Shown here in pieces: positions 1-11,453 of a DNA stretch of 64,000 bases (positions within the stretch are counted from its first letter, which is position 1; every line of letters starts with the position of its first letter). Where the stretch lies: assembly GCA_903813345.2 (NCBI GenBank), contig CAIIXF020000005.1, positions 23,565,375 through 23,629,374 of the forward strand, in the 5' to 3' direction. Position numbers and translations under genes: made by a program. Origin of the DNA: Owenia fusiformis (lineage: Eukaryota; Annelida; Polychaeta; Sabellida; Oweniidae). Below the pieces are notes generated by a model, which worked only from the letters and a program-made list of their open reading frames with translations, had not been told where the DNA came from and did not search any database.

Positions 1-102
1 GAGAATGTTCCAGATCACGAAAGTTTCAATAATCGTTAATAGTTCTCCAATGTTTGTAATAGTCCAATAATGTTCGTCGTAATCCTATAATATTCGTATC
101 CA

Positions 103-185
103 ATAATGTTTGATGATAATCCACAAATGTTTGATGATAATCCACAAATGTTTATGATAATCCACGAATGTATATGATAATCCGT
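103..185. repeat. Short 21-bp tandem repeat, degenerate
   Basis: About four imperfect copies of a 21-bp unit resembling AATGTTTGATGATAATCCACA lie just upstream of the first retrotransposon. The later copies lose 3 bp. The rest of 1-405 shows no gene I can support. Confidence 0.7.
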
Positions 186-924
186 ATATAGTGTGTGTTG
201 TAATATATGTCCATATAAAGTCCTCAGGTTGTATGTTTGTAGTGTTATAAATGTTCCCACAGTAATTATCTGCTAAGAAGATGTCCTTTTGATAAACTTT
301 GAAATTCTGCTGACAGCCCAAATCAGCTCTCTCATTATATAGTGCAAAGGCATAGTCCAGATGTTTCAAGAAGTTACGATTTCTAGAAAATAACACTGAT
401 TGGACATCTTAAGTCACTATCTCATATTTTATTTTATTTTTATTCTTATTTTGGACCCTCCTTTGATGGCCTCAAAGAATGATCTGCTACATTGTACATA
501 AATTGTATATAGGTCCATTATAGGCGTAGGAAACTATTTTAATGATATATGTTTTATTGTTTGGTTCTTTTTTGACAAGAAGATTCTTTATCTTGCTTTT
601 GGATGACTAAGGGACATATTGGCTTTGGTATTTTGTTATAATATTACAATAGTGCCTCTAGTGTACATTTCGCACCTATACTGTTTAGGGCTCATTTATG
701 ATATTCTTTGATTCAAATTACTAAATGGATCTACTGTGTTGGACATATGTAACATCTTTGTGATCTCACACATTGCCGTATTTGTTTTTGTTTTTCTTCC
801 ATAAACATCTTGTGATGTTGTTTGTAAATAGTTTCAGTGCCAATATCTATCAATCACTTATCATTCATGCATTTAAGTCATCAATCTCATTCTTCAGTAC
901 AAATTATGCAGCATTCCTTGTGGT

Positions 925-3900
925 TTGGGGATTATCTCAAAAGGCTCCATTGATATAATGCAATGGAGGGCATGTATAGGGACCTTTAGAGTTACTTGTA
1001 CCTACAGAAGCTGTCCTAATTCTTATGGTAAGATGACCAAATTAAAACCTGATGTTATTTTCCCACTGCAAATTTTACTTTGTTTCTTAACATATATTAA
1101 GGAATTAACATTCATACTGATAATTCAAGAAATGTGTTATGTGCCTTTTCATGCATTGTCATTTATACTTTTTGTCTGTGCTGGGTGTATTTTGCTTAGC
1201 ATTCCAATTTTATACATATGGTCCATTATGCAGGCTCTCTACCAAGTGAGTCGACATACTGTTAAGCCAAAAAGTAAACTATTTCTCTGTATAGGAACCT
1301 TGTTCATTGTACCAGGGTTAGCATCATATCTTCTGTTATGTTCAAATGTAATAATAAGATTAATTATAATTTTGGCTAACGACATTGAAGTAAATCCAGG
1401 GCCAAGATACCAAGAAACTAATATATTGTCTTGTAACATAAATGGTAAAATTGCTGATGGTGAAAATAGTCCTAGGTTTGTAGAATTGGGATTAACAGCC
1501 AAATTACAAAATTGCCAAATAATCTCGGTCTGTGAAGCAGGGAAAAATCTTGACTTAGACAAATTAATGATTGATGGCTTTCATAAACCATACCAACCTC
1601 AAAATTTTCAAGGGAGAGGAATTCTAATGTATGTGGACGAAAATTTAGCTTTCAAGCCTAGGGATGACCTTAGCACACTCAATGAGATTGGTTGGTTAGA
1701 GATAGTCATTGAACACAAAAAAATCCTCCTAGGCACATGCTATAGGTCTCCATCAAAGACATTGATTGGGGACATTGAACAATTTAATACATTACTAGAG
1801 CAAAGTGTAGAAACTGCTATGAGGGAAAGGAAATATGACATGATACTAATTAATGGGGATTTTAATGCCAGGAGTAAATTCTTTTATGATCATGATATTG
1901 ATAATACAGCAGGAACCAAATTATATGAGACAATGACTAACCTTGGGTTTGAACAATTTATTCATGAACCAACTAGAATAACTGAAAATAGTTTATCATG
2001 CATTGACCTAATTTTTTCAAATTCTCCAGGCCTCATGATTGGTACTGAAGTCCTAGCCCCAATAGGGGGCAGTGACCATAGTACTATAGTGTGTAATTTA
2101 CAGCTAGCTACTAGTAAAAATCAACCTAAAATTACTACTAAAACTTGGCAATACAAAGACTGCAACCAGCAAGCCCTGAATAATGATATAAATTCTGTGA
2201 ATTGGAACAACATTATAAATAATGGCACAATTGATGAGTCAACTTTAAATTTTTCCTCCAAGTTACTGTCTATTTTTGACCATAACATACCTCACAAAAT
2301 CAAGGTGAGGAAACCAAAAGATTTACCTTGGTTTAATGACGAAATCAAAAAGGCTGTGAATAACCGTGACAAATATTATAAGAAATTCAAAAGAAACAAC
2401 ACTTTGGATTCAAAGTTGAAATATAAAAATAAAGTTGAAATGTTGAATAATCTTATTAACAAGGCTAAACTTAACCATGAACAGGAAATTTGTGAAAATC
2501 TTCACACTTATTCAAGTGGGGAACATTTTTATTGGAGCGCTATTAAAAAATTACTTGGAAATAAATTTTCCTCTGGAATTCCAACTTTAAGAAATTCATC
2601 TTTGACAAACATATGTAGTACAGATGAAGAAAAACGAAACGAATTTTTGAAATTGTTTGTAGGTAAATTTCACTTTGATAATACCCGCGACACAAATGCA
2701 TTACCATTTTTTCCAAATAGAACAAACAACCTTTTGACTTGTAATTTAATCACACCATTGGAAATAAGAACCCTCATAGCTGACCTTGACACATCAAAAA
2801 GTGAGGGTTTGGATGGTATTACAAATAAAATGCTCACCATGAGCATTTTATCTATTGACAAACCATTAGCCTTATTGTTTAATAGAATTCTAACTGAAAA
2901 CATTTTTCCAAGATCATGGAAAGATGGAATAATAATTCCAATCTATAAGAATAAAGGTGATAAATCTGATATTACAAATTACAGACCTGTCACATTACTT
3001 AGTAATATATCCAAATTATTCGAAAAAATAGTGCATCAACAGATGATGAAGTTCCTTTTAGATAATAAGTTATTATATGAAAATCAATCAGGTTTCCTGC
3101 CTGGTCACAGCACTGACAGTCAGCTACTAAGTATTACTAATTTTATAATGAATGCATTTGAAGACAAAGCGGATGTACGGGGAGTCTTTTTGGACCTGGA
3201 GTCTGCGTTTGATAAAGTCAGACATAATTTACTTATCCACAAGCTAAAATCTTATGGCTTCAATGATAACCTGTTGAAACTTATGAAATCCTACCTAGAC
3301 AATAGAAGAGTATGCACACGCCTTAATGGATCTTTATCCGAATTTTCTGAAGAAAATTTTATAAACTCTGGTGTGCCTCAAGGCTCTATTCTAGGCCCCA
3401 TCCTATTTCTGCTATTTATAAATGATCTCCCAGAGGTCATCCAATCAAAATGTTATATTTATGCTGATGATACTTCTATATATGTCCCCGTTCACAAGTT
3501 TGAAAATGTTTTAACATCAAATACATTACTACAACATGATCTAGACAATGTCTATGACTGGTCAAGGGTTTGGGGGCTTAACTTTAAGCCCACGAAAACC
3601 AAAGAGATAATTTTTTCCAAATCTATTCAAAATGTAAGAAACTTTCCTATTTTGACCTTGAGCAACAGAATAATTGAAAGAGTAAATTATCATAAACATC
3701 TTGGAGTTATCTTAGATAACCACCTTGACTTCAAAGAACATATAGCCCAGCTAAAAGTCAAAATTGATAAAATGCTAAATCCACTTACAGCATTGAAAAA
3801 TAAAATTTCATCCAAACACCTTGAAAGAATGTACTTATCGTTCATTTTGCCAAAATTAGAATTCGGATCAATCTTTTATAATTGTTCACCACATTATACC

Positions 3901-4674
3901 CTAAATACCTTGGATAGGTTACACTACAGAGCTGCCTTGTTAGTCTCTGGGGCCATTAAGGGCTCCTCTGAAATCAAAGTCTTAAATTCACTTAACTGGA
4001 AGACACTAAGTCAGAGAAGAGAAGAAAAAATGGCAACTCTAATGTATAAGGTATCCAAAAACAAGACTCCTAGTTACGTACAATCTATATACAATGAACT
4101 TAAAAATCCAGGTACAGAGCGTGTACTTCGTGCCCAGCACGAATATAATATTCCAGCAAAATCTTCAATGAAATTTACAAACTCTCCTGCCATAGCACCA
4201 ATAAGAATATGGAAAATGATTTCACCTGAAGTTAAACGCAGCCCCTCAATATCAGCCTTCAAGTCAAGGTATAAGAAAACCAAATATAACCAAAACCCTA
4301 GGTCTGTGTTGACAACAAAATTGAACTTAAATCGATCTATTGAAATTAAACTAAACCGTTTAAGAGCAGACCTAGCACTTAAATCAGACTTTTTTAGGCA
4401 TAATTTCAACAACTATCCAGACCCAAGTTGCCCTTGTGGACATGCCCAGCAAACCAAGTCCCATTTATTACTTTACTGCCCTCTATCAACTGGAACAAGG
4501 TCAATCTTTACCCAAAAACTACAAGAGCTGCAAAATTTTAACTTTAGAGAATTTGCCAGTCTAAATAGTGTAGATAAAGTCCACACCATACTTTTTGGAG
4601 ATCATAAGTTCTCAGATAAATGTAATGCTGATATTATGAACCTTACGGCAAATTTTGTTGATTCTATCATTTAG
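925..4674 (+). CDS. Retrotransposon polyprotein: hydrophobic leader, 2A-like, APE endonuclease, reverse transcriptase
   Basis: This is a 1249-residue ORF with no internal stop. Residues ~45-150 are hydrophobic with several possible membrane segments and end in DIEVNPGP (153-160), a match to the 2A consensus DxExNPGP. An AP-type endonuclease follows: SCNINGK, later NGDFNAR and GGSDHSTIV. The reverse transcriptase comes next, with LDLESAFDKV (~757), GVPQGSILGP and catalytic YADD at 846-849. Near the C-terminus CPCGH...H...C (from residue 1169) forms a CCHC knuckle. In the family the endonuclease nicks the target and the RT copies RNA at the nick. The ATG at 925 is the first in this frame; the real start could be a later Met. 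All key catalytic motifs are present, so the copy may be active. Confidence 0.92.
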   Translation: MGIISKGSIDIMQWRACIGTFRVTCTYRSCPNSYGKMTKLKPDVIFPLQILLCFLTYIKELTFILIIQEMCYVPFHALSFILFVCAGCILLSIPILYIWSIMQALYQVSRHTVKPKSKLFLCIGTLFIVPGLASYLLLCSNVIIRLIIILANDIEVNPGPRYQETNILSCNINGKIADGENSPRFVELGLTAKLQNCQIISVCEAGKNLDLDKLMIDGFHKPYQPQNFQGRGILMYVDENLAFKPRDDLSTLNEIGWLEIVIEHKKILLGTCYRSPSKTLIGDIEQFNTLLEQSVETAMRERKYDMILINGDFNARSKFFYDHDIDNTAGTKLYETMTNLGFEQFIHEPTRITENSLSCIDLIFSNSPGLMIGTEVLAPIGGSDHSTIVCNLQLATSKNQPKITTKTWQYKDCNQQALNNDINSVNWNNIINNGTIDESTLNFSSKLLSIFDHNIPHKIKVRKPKDLPWFNDEIKKAVNNRDKYYKKFKRNNTLDSKLKYKNKVEMLNNLINKAKLNHEQEICENLHTYSSGEHFYWSAIKKLLGNKFSSGIPTLRNSSLTNICSTDEEKRNEFLKLFVGKFHFDNTRDTNALPFFPNRTNNLLTCNLITPLEIRTLIADLDTSKSEGLDGITNKMLTMSILSIDKPLALLFNRILTENIFPRSWKDGIIIPIYKNKGDKSDITNYRPVTLLSNISKLFEKIVHQQMMKFLLDNKLLYENQSGFLPGHSTDSQLLSITNFIMNAFEDKADVRGVFLDLESAFDKVRHNLLIHKLKSYGFNDNLLKLMKSYLDNRRVCTRLNGSLSEFSEENFINSGVPQGSILGPILFLLFINDLPEVIQSKCYIYADDTSIYVPVHKFENVLTSNTLLQHDLDNVYDWSRVWGLNFKPTKTKEIIFSKSIQNVRNFPILTLSNRIIERVNYHKHLGVILDNHLDFKEHIAQLKVKIDKMLNPLTALKNKISSKHLERMYLSFILPKLEFGSIFYNCSPHYTLNTLDRLHYRAALLVSGAIKGSSEIKVLNSLNWKTLSQRREEKMATLMYKVSKNKTPSYVQSIYNELKNPGTERVLRAQHEYNIPAKSSMKFTNSPAIAPIRIWKMISPEVKRSPSISAFKSRYKKTKYNQNPRSVLTTKLNLNRSIEIKLNRLRADLALKSDFFRHNFNNYPDPSCPCGHAQQTKSHLLLYCPLSTGTRSIFTQKLQELQNFNFREFASLNSVDKVHTILFGDHKFSDKCNADIMNLTANFVDSII
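1381..1404 (+). other. 2A-like ribosome-skipping motif
   Basis: The codons read DIEVNPGP, with the predicted skip between Gly (1399-1401) and Pro (1402-1404). The motif lies between a hydrophobic leader and the endonuclease. 2A-like peptides at this position are known from non-LTR elements of several invertebrates and of trypanosomes. Skipping activity here is inferred from the motif alone. Confidence 0.85.
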
Positions 4675-4938
4675 CATTAGCCTCAACATTTCATCACCAT
4701 CATCATCACTATTGTTATCATCATCTCAACTGTGGCCACTGAGACTCTTATAAACAATACATTTACAATACATGTCTGAAACCATTTATATCAACTTTAT
4801 TTTGCTACTTTTATTTAATAGGGAGGCCAACAATGTAATTTTACCTCGGCCTTCCTAGTATGTTAAATATTGTTATATAAAATTATGCAAAGAAATAAAA
4901 CTTAACCTTAAAATAAAAAAAAAAAAATCTTAAGTCAC

Positions 4939-5422
4939 ATGATTCAATCTTGATTAAATGATTACAGTTCCAGTACTTTCTAGAAGGCCAAGAGTTAATG
5001 AGTCATTCAGTTCAGTTATGTTTACAAGATATAATGTCATTGTGACCTTGACTTGACCTAAGATCTCTAATGAAGATCAGTTACAGTATGCATATTGATA
5101 AACTAAACTTAATGTGAATATAATAGAACATAATACTGTAACAATGTATATTTGGCGTTCATTACTGATCATAACAAATCAAACCACGCATATTTCATAC
5201 GCTAAAACAAGTAGTTTTTGTCATTTCCACTCATTTATTTAGATGAAGAGCAACTAAAATCATATTTTTGTTGCATTCGGAATAAAGATCTGTGTACAAA
5301 AGGGTTTGGTTAACTACAAAAATCATGGCAGAAAGAATTCTTTCTAGCTAGTGGTAGTTGGTGTTTGGACTGGTTACACGCAAGCTTACTTAGATAAATG
5401 CGCAATAACCTGATAACCACAG
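4939..5422. other. Gene-free flank of the retrotransposon
   Basis: I see no coding signature here. The sequence continues the pre-insertion DNA after the target duplication. Confidence 0.5.
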
Positions 5423-5806
5423 ACCTGCCGATACCTATTTATATTCGGGTTGGTGAAGGAATATTACAGGGACAGTACAGGAAGACTTCAATTTTTCAGC
5501 ATTTCCCAACAATAACGGGAAATTTTAGGGTAGTTTTTGCAGATTTTAGCAGAAATACGGTAGATTTTCGAAAATTTACGGTAGATTTTCAAAATTTTAC
5601 GGTACATTTTACGGCCGTTCTCATGGAATAAACGAGTTTTAAAAAAAAAATTTACGGTAGATTTCGAAAAAAATACGGTTTATTTTTTTACGGGCGTTTT
5701 TACGGGGAAAAAATGGTATTTTTTTACAGTATTTTGTCATTTTTTACGGAAAAACGAAAAATTTACGGTAGATTCCCGTAAAAATACTGTAGGTTGGCAG
5801 GTATGG
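5423..5806. repeat. Degenerate TTTACGGTAGATTT-rich repeat with weak inverted ends
   Basis: Between about 5510 and 5785 the motif TTTACGGTAGATTT and variants recur roughly ten times, separated by A/T runs. The block is flanked by ACCTGCCGATACC on the left and GGTTGGCAGGTAT on the right, which are partly reverse-complementary. This may be a non-autonomous DNA transposon, but I could not define a target duplication. The following 600 bp (5807-6425) show nothing recognisable. Confidence 0.5.
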
Positions 5807-6425
5807 TAAATATTGCAAATTAAACAGCTGCCACATTCAACAGAATATAACTGTTGCCACATTAGGGAGCATCTCTAAAGTTCAATGTAGGATTATTAAC
5901 TGTATTTGCACATTCAATCTATGACCCCCCTCCCCCTCATAACTGTATTTGGGAAATGTTGATATTTTTCGAAAGTCACACCATTTCTAACATAACATGT
6001 AGTTAATGGCCTCATTTGATCTAGACCAGACCCCATTGACAAAACGTTCATATTTGCCACTTAAATTGGCGTAGACAGGCTTCAGAACGCTAATTTTTTA
6101 CTTTAGTTTTACTTTGTTGCGTTCATGTATTATTATTTATCGTATCAGAAGTGCACTGGACGAAAATAGCATGCACTAATAAAATTTCTGGAAACAATGT
6201 CGGAACGGCAACTTTTAAGGCTAATGACCCCTTCCCAACTGTGCAACAGTTAATTTTCAGATATCTTTTGAAATGCTCCCAAATACATCCATTTATATTA
6301 AACAGAACTGATTCCTTTAGGTTTAAATAACTTTTTTAGTTGTGCTTTAATGCCCAATTTGCATAATAATTACTACTATGTAATCAAATTCTACTTTTAT
6401 GTAACATTGTAATGTATTTGTTATT

Positions 6426-6985
6426 ATGCACTTTAATGTGAAAATAAAATCCTTGGAAATGAATCTTTTATTATGTTTAATAGTAATGCAACCAGCCAAC
6501 ACATTAAAAACAAACAACAATAAACGTCTGAAACCTTACTGGAATTCCACAGTAAAATATTTTATGAAGGCTGTGGAAATGTTGGAAATGCAGCAGGGCG
6601 ATGATGAGCGAATGGCCGAAGTGCAATATAATATTACCTGTCAAAAGAAAATAGATGAGTCTCAGGATGTAAATACTATTGGTATTTAGCTAACAGACAT
6701 AAATGGGGTTGTAATAAATCTACATATTAGAGCTGATGATGGGACTGTGCTTCAAGATCCTGGAGCTATTAAAAATGAATGGGCTAATTATTTTGAGAAA
6801 CTGTTTACCCCAAAATGTAATTTTAATTCTGACTTAAAAGATTATATTGATTCTCAAGTAAATATTATGAAAAAAGAATACCAAAACAATATTAATGGCT
6901 CTTTTGATGTTAATTTTGACAATGAAGAACTCTTTAAAGTGGTAACGTTGAATAACAGATGTGCTAGTGGTATTAATTGCAGTAT
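6426..6985 (+). pseudogene. Decayed non-LTR retrotransposon fragment (region between APE and RT)
   Basis: One reading frame gives about 87 residues, a TAG at 6687-6689, then about 100 more residues. The second part includes GAIKNEWANYFEKLF, which resembles the linker just before the reverse transcriptase in CR1/Rex/RTE-type elements (a 'W..YF..LF' stretch after a 'DDG' turn). No RT core follows because the sequence runs straight into a foldback sequence at 6986. This is a broken fragment, not a gene. The family is uncertain. Confidence 0.5.
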
Positions 6986-7126
6986 GTTCCAAGTAGATTT
7001 TGAGATAACGGGAAAGCAAACCTTTAATACACACGTCCTTATTGGGTTTGTTTCAGTTTATATTGCAACCCAAAAAGATGTGTTTTAAAGATTTGTTTTC
7101 CTGTTATCTCAAAATCTGCTTGGAAC
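6986..7126. mobile_element. Foldback/MITE-like hairpin
   Basis: Arms of about 47 bp (6986-7032 and 7080-7126) are reverse-complementary with a handful of mismatches: GTTCCAAGTAGATTTTGAG on the left against the complement of CTCAAAATCTGCTTGGAAC on the right. A shorter inner stem (TTGGGTT/AACCCAA) sits in the loop. It lies at the edge of the retrotransposon fragment. Confidence 0.7.
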
Positions 7127-9673
7127 TGTACCATTGGATTACTATGGGAAATTCCTCAGAGAAAATTCTAGGGATCAAGGAGTGGCCACCATTTACACAA
7201 TTTGAGAAATTATTGGCATACATGAAACCTTTTTAAAACAGCATTTATATTATTCAAAAGTGAATAGAATCAATGTTGTAAAGTGTAATGATGTTTTTTT
7301 GATGAAAAACATAAGCAAAATGCATGAAAAACTCTGAATTCAGATTTTAACTTCTGAGATCATGTAGATAATTTTGAAAAAATTTGAAATCAGTCTAAAC
7401 AGTATGTGTTAAAGTTATTGGAAGTTGTAAGAATTTGTTATAGACAGCAGATGCCAACTGCCATCACAAAAAAGGGAGACCATAACAATATGTCAGCATT
7501 TTTGGCGGTGACATAAAAATAGAGCAGTGTATGGAGATCAATTTTCACAAAGCATCAAATTTTCATTTGCTTCTAACCTAAACATGAATTAGTATCATGA
7601 AAAATAAAAATTATTTATTATTTATAAAAAGAAAAAAAAAGAAATAGAATTTTAATTGAGAAAGGATGGTCATAAATGTAAAGGTAGCTGGCTGTGGTAT
7701 TATAATAATGTGTATGTTTTACAACAAGCATTTTAATAATATAATATCTCTTTATTAAATCTTTCAATGTTTACTTTCCAACCATTTTTACAGATAGTTT
7801 TGACTAACCTACACTAAAACTAAGCATTTCTTTATAACACAGTTTTTTCAATTTAGTTATATTTTCACAAACCATTATGTGGACACAAAATTAAATTGAA
7901 TATTAATTTGATTGATTTAAGACCAGCTTATTTAGTCTGGTAGTGCAAGTTAGGATTTGATTTCATATAATCAATGAATAGTACAACAAATATTCTGTAC
8001 AGTATAACACACATATCAATTTTTCTAAAATACAATATTCTTGTTGTTCCATATTAATAATTATTAATATTATCTATCTGATTACAAATAAATTACACAT
8101 TTTCATGAAAGTTCAAATGATCAATTGAAAGGTATTGATTATATTTGAAGCCTCCTAAACTTTGTGGCATCCATAGTAGTCCTATTCATTTACAGGGTGT
8201 TCACTAAGTAATGAACACTAGGTCTCTCATTTCTACAGATTGTAACTGATCTTCCTAAATGTTTTGTTTGGCAATGCAATGATAAGTCAATATACCAATT
8301 TCATATCACAATAATAAAGATACAGTAAAACCTGTCTTAATGAACACCCCTCTATCATACTGTAAATACTTTGACTTTGTAATATGGTCCTTGACAGAGC
8401 ATCAATTACGTCATATTTAACAATATATTCTATAGGAATATTTAAATCTGTGCATATCATTCTCATCTACACCATGACCATGGGCCAACGTTTCACTCAA
8501 AGTTGCTTTAATGCATTTTTATTGTCTAACCACCCAGTCCCGCAAAACATTGTGAAATCCACTTTGTCCAGTGTCATCACAATGAAACCATTGCTGACAA
8601 AGATGATGTCTGAGGAGGCCAAATACAGAAAAAAACCAGTTGGGCTTAATGGGCATGGTCTACATTTTAAAATGTTCAACTCTGTATTCATTGCGGTATG
8701 ACAAAATGTCATATATATAGTACTCATAGAGTTCATCTAGTTCCTAAAAACCTTCTTAATAAGGATTACTGTGCTCATACTATGAATAAAACCATATATT
8801 ACTGTACAAGTATTTTTAATATCAAATATACATTTTAAACAACCAGCTGACATAAAGATGTAGAATGCAAATGCTTAAACATTATAAAATGCTGGTAACA
8901 TTTTCATCAAAATTGTGTAATATTAATGTTCCTTAGTTCCCATGGTTGTTTCATTGTCTCGACAACTTGATGTCATATCCTTTCAAACTTCAAGTAAACT
9001 CTTATGTTTAAAACATAAGTAAACTTATTGTATTCGTACAAATGGCCAAATACAATGAGGATATTTCACTGAGTTTTCAGTTTTGGCAGCCATGCTTACT
9101 CCTCATATTTTTTATATTCTAAAACAAAACCTCATAAAGTATAAATACTGTCAAACTAGAATGTTTCCAATTGTGGCCCAAATTACATGTACCTCAAAAT
9201 GTACACATGATTTTAAGACAATGAGTTTAAATACTGTATTTATCATTTATTTAGCGTGTGTTTTAATTTGGTGAATTAACATACATGCCAAAATCCCCAT
9301 GAATTTGACATGTTTTTCCTTCAATGCATGTCTGGTAAGAGGAAACATACCAAGATGGTCGGGGCCGTTTAAATTGAGAAATATTCAGATAGGCAATTGT
9401 TAATCAACAACACTGACAATGAGTATCTTGAATACGGTTGGGATTGAGATTTATAGAAGCCAATATGTCTGATATAAGACAAATACAGTAGTCTATTTAG
9501 GATGCATTCAGACAGATAACAGTTGTAATGATGCCAATATTGTGTGCATTTTGACATACTTTTGACTGCACCGTTTCTTTTTGCTTGAAAATAGTGACCT
9601 CGTCACAAGGTTCTAGTTTAACAATTATTCAATGAACTCAACATGTAAAGTACATGTATACACTATCACTTAA
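7127..9673. other. Gene-free interval between repeats and ARL6
   Basis: No exon or conserved protein is visible. The interval contains a member of a dispersed family (about 7440-7530, see the copies at 26190 and 58760) and short transposon-end-like strings such as ACAGGGTGTTCACTAAGT near 8193 and ACAGTAAAACCTGTCTTA near 8322. The 3' UTR of ARL6 presumably occupies the right edge. Confidence 0.4.
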
Positions 9674-10243
9674 TCATTTCTTTGCACCTAATAAGATTTT
9701 TAGCTGATCTGCCAACCAATCAGTTCCTTCAGTAAGTCCTTCTCCAGTCAAGGCATTAGTGGCACATATATGCCAAGGTTTATTCATAATCTGTTCCAAG
9801 CGCATCATTGTTGAACATTTCACACTTGATAATGCATCACGAATGTCCATCTTGTTGGCAAAGAAAAGGATGGGGATTGGTCGCGATCGGATATCAACAT
9901 GATCCAATAATGTATCCAGCTCATCTTTTGCAACAACAATTCTTAATTTATCACTACTATCAATGACAAATATGATCCCATTGCATGACTTGTAATAATG
10001 TTCCCATAGATTACGATAACGTCCTTGCCCAGACATATCAAAAGCTGTGAATTGTAGAGACTTTGTTTGGAACTTCTCCACATTGAATCCTATTGTTGGA
10101 ACAATGTCATGAGACTTGGTTTCTTCTGGCTTCAGATGATTAATAATTGTGGTTTTGCCACTGTTGTCAAGGCCAACTACCAGCACATTTGCTTCTTTCT
10201 TTTTCAGGCCCAGCCATTTGGCAAGTCCATCTAGGAAACCCAT
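9674..10243 (-). CDS. ARL6: ADP-ribosylation factor-like protein 6 (ARL6/BBS3)
   Basis: A 189-residue small GTPase that matches vertebrate ARL6 closely in my memory of the family (186 residues). In ciliated cells GTP-bound ARL6 recruits the BBSome coat to membranes at the ciliary base. Visible motifs: P-loop GLDNSGKT (24-31), switch I T50, DMSGQ (69-73), NKMD (130-133) and CAT (160-162). The SGQ in place of Arf's AGQ and the string YRNLWEHYY are ARL6-like. The Met at 10243 is chosen by homology. An upstream in-frame Met at 10306 lies beyond a good acceptor (TTTTACAG just before 10251), so the start codon sits near the 5' end of its exon and at least one 5' UTR exon lies further right. The coding region has no intron, which is unusual because the vertebrate gene has several coding exons. 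Confidence 0.95.
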   Translation of the reverse strand: MGFLDGLAKWLGLKKKEANVLVVGLDNSGKTTIINHLKPEETKSHDIVPTIGFNVEKFQTKSLQFTAFDMSGQGRYRNLWEHYYKSCNGIIFVIDSSDKLRIVVAKDELDTLLDHVDIRSRPIPILFFANKMDIRDALSSVKCSTMMRLEQIMNKPWHICATNALTGEGLTEGTDWLADQLKILLGAKK

Positions 10244-10251
10244 TGGCACTG

Positions 10252-10954
10252 TCTGTAAAATAAAACATAACAGTGACAAAATGATACAACTTGAACTATC
10301 AGCCATCCCAGTAAAATTACCATTGTGTCATTTAGAAAAATTGAAACAGTGGAAAAACGGACACAATGTAATTTACTCAGCGTGCCCAATTCCAAAACCT
10401 TATCAGATCTTGGCACTCATCCTCCGATCACAGGGCTTTAAAATCCAGAATATATTCTTCCTTTTTACCCCCTGCGATAAGCAGTTAGCATTTCCCTGAT
10501 TAAAAACTCGCAATCTGATTGGCTGTCGCAACACTGCGACAGAAATCATGTATAAGTCACTGTCATTGCGCATAATTAGATCACGTGATTCAGTTTAATC
10601 GGCACTTCCAAATTGGTTATAGCAGGGGGAAAGAGGGAGGTAGGGATTCTGGACACCTGCTTACGAGGATGTTGGCACTAGTCTGCTCTTACATCAGTAA
10701 AAATTTCAAGTTGAATGGATTAGCTGAGTTCCTAGAATTTTGAGGATAAGAATTGATTTGTAGTATCAAACTTTGAGAAAGTGAGATAACATAAACGACC
10801 TACTTATTTTGTACCTCTAAAAAGGAGGTCACTAAATTTTCTCATTTTTCATACAAAACAAAACAAAAAATTCTCCATTCTCTTCTGGGTACATAAGCGC
10901 ACTCTTGGTGCAAATATGAAGTAGACCTGATGTATATGAAACGATTTATTTATT
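10252..10954. other. Upstream region of ARL6 (5' intron and possible promoter)
   Basis: This lies 5' of the ARL6 coding exon. The non-coding first exon and promoter are expected here or beyond the next retrotransposon, but I cannot place them. A small hairpin TGTCGCAACACTGCGACA lies near 10524. Confidence 0.35.
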
Positions 10955-11453
10955 CTCGAAAATAACATTTTTTTTTTTTTTTTTTTTTTTTATTGGATAA
11001 AATATATCCATGTATATACATGTATTTGCTTCTAATTTATACAACCAACATGTAATGAATAAGGCTATAGTGACAAAAACACAACTTAGCACAGGTCTTG
11101 GACGGTTAAACTCTGAGAGGAAAAAAGAATAATAGACAATTCAAAGTTCGTCCAGGAACCGATATAGACTAACAATAACTATTATATTATTGACGCAAAT
11201 AAATAATACATATACATATATACAATAAATTGCATGCAATAAATGAATAAATGAAAACCAATAACAATAAAAATCATATAGAGTTTCAACAGAATTTCTA
11301 TCGAGGTATCAATTTGTTAATGACAATAGTCCCATGACTCTTTTTTTTATTTTTTTTTTTTATTTTTTTTTTACTTCCTTTTCAACATTTTACAATACAG
11401 AGTTATAAGTCAGCAGGAGTATTAGAAGAAAATACAACAAAATACAAAAATTT

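Larger units (their letters stand above)
418..4926 (+). mobile_element. Non-LTR retrotransposon, near full length, with 2A-like leader
   Basis: The element is bounded by a 12-bp target-site duplication, ATCTTAAGTCAC, at 406-417 and 4927-4938. It ends in an A-rich tail with AATAAA signals (about 4895-4926). About 500 bp of 5' leader precede one long ORF (925-4674) with endonuclease and reverse transcriptase domains. The exact duplication, the A tail and the unbroken ORF point to a recent, near full-length insertion. The RT motifs and the C-terminal CCHC knuckle fit the CR1/Jockey group; I cannot assign a clade without a tree. The tail and clear duplication are more Jockey-like than typical CR1. 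Confidence 0.9.

Noticed and set aside
773-958. Short open frame overlapping the start of the first retrotransposon ORF
   Set aside because: Lies in the element's 5' leader in another frame, hydrophobic by composition, with no motif; treated as leader sequence.
8384-8701. 105-codon open frame
   Set aside because: No recognisable domain, no splice context and no family similarity; likely chance.
10244-10306. 21-residue N-terminal extension of ARL6
   Set aside because: It crosses a TTTTACAG acceptor, and ARL6 family proteins begin with the MG(F/L)LD block.
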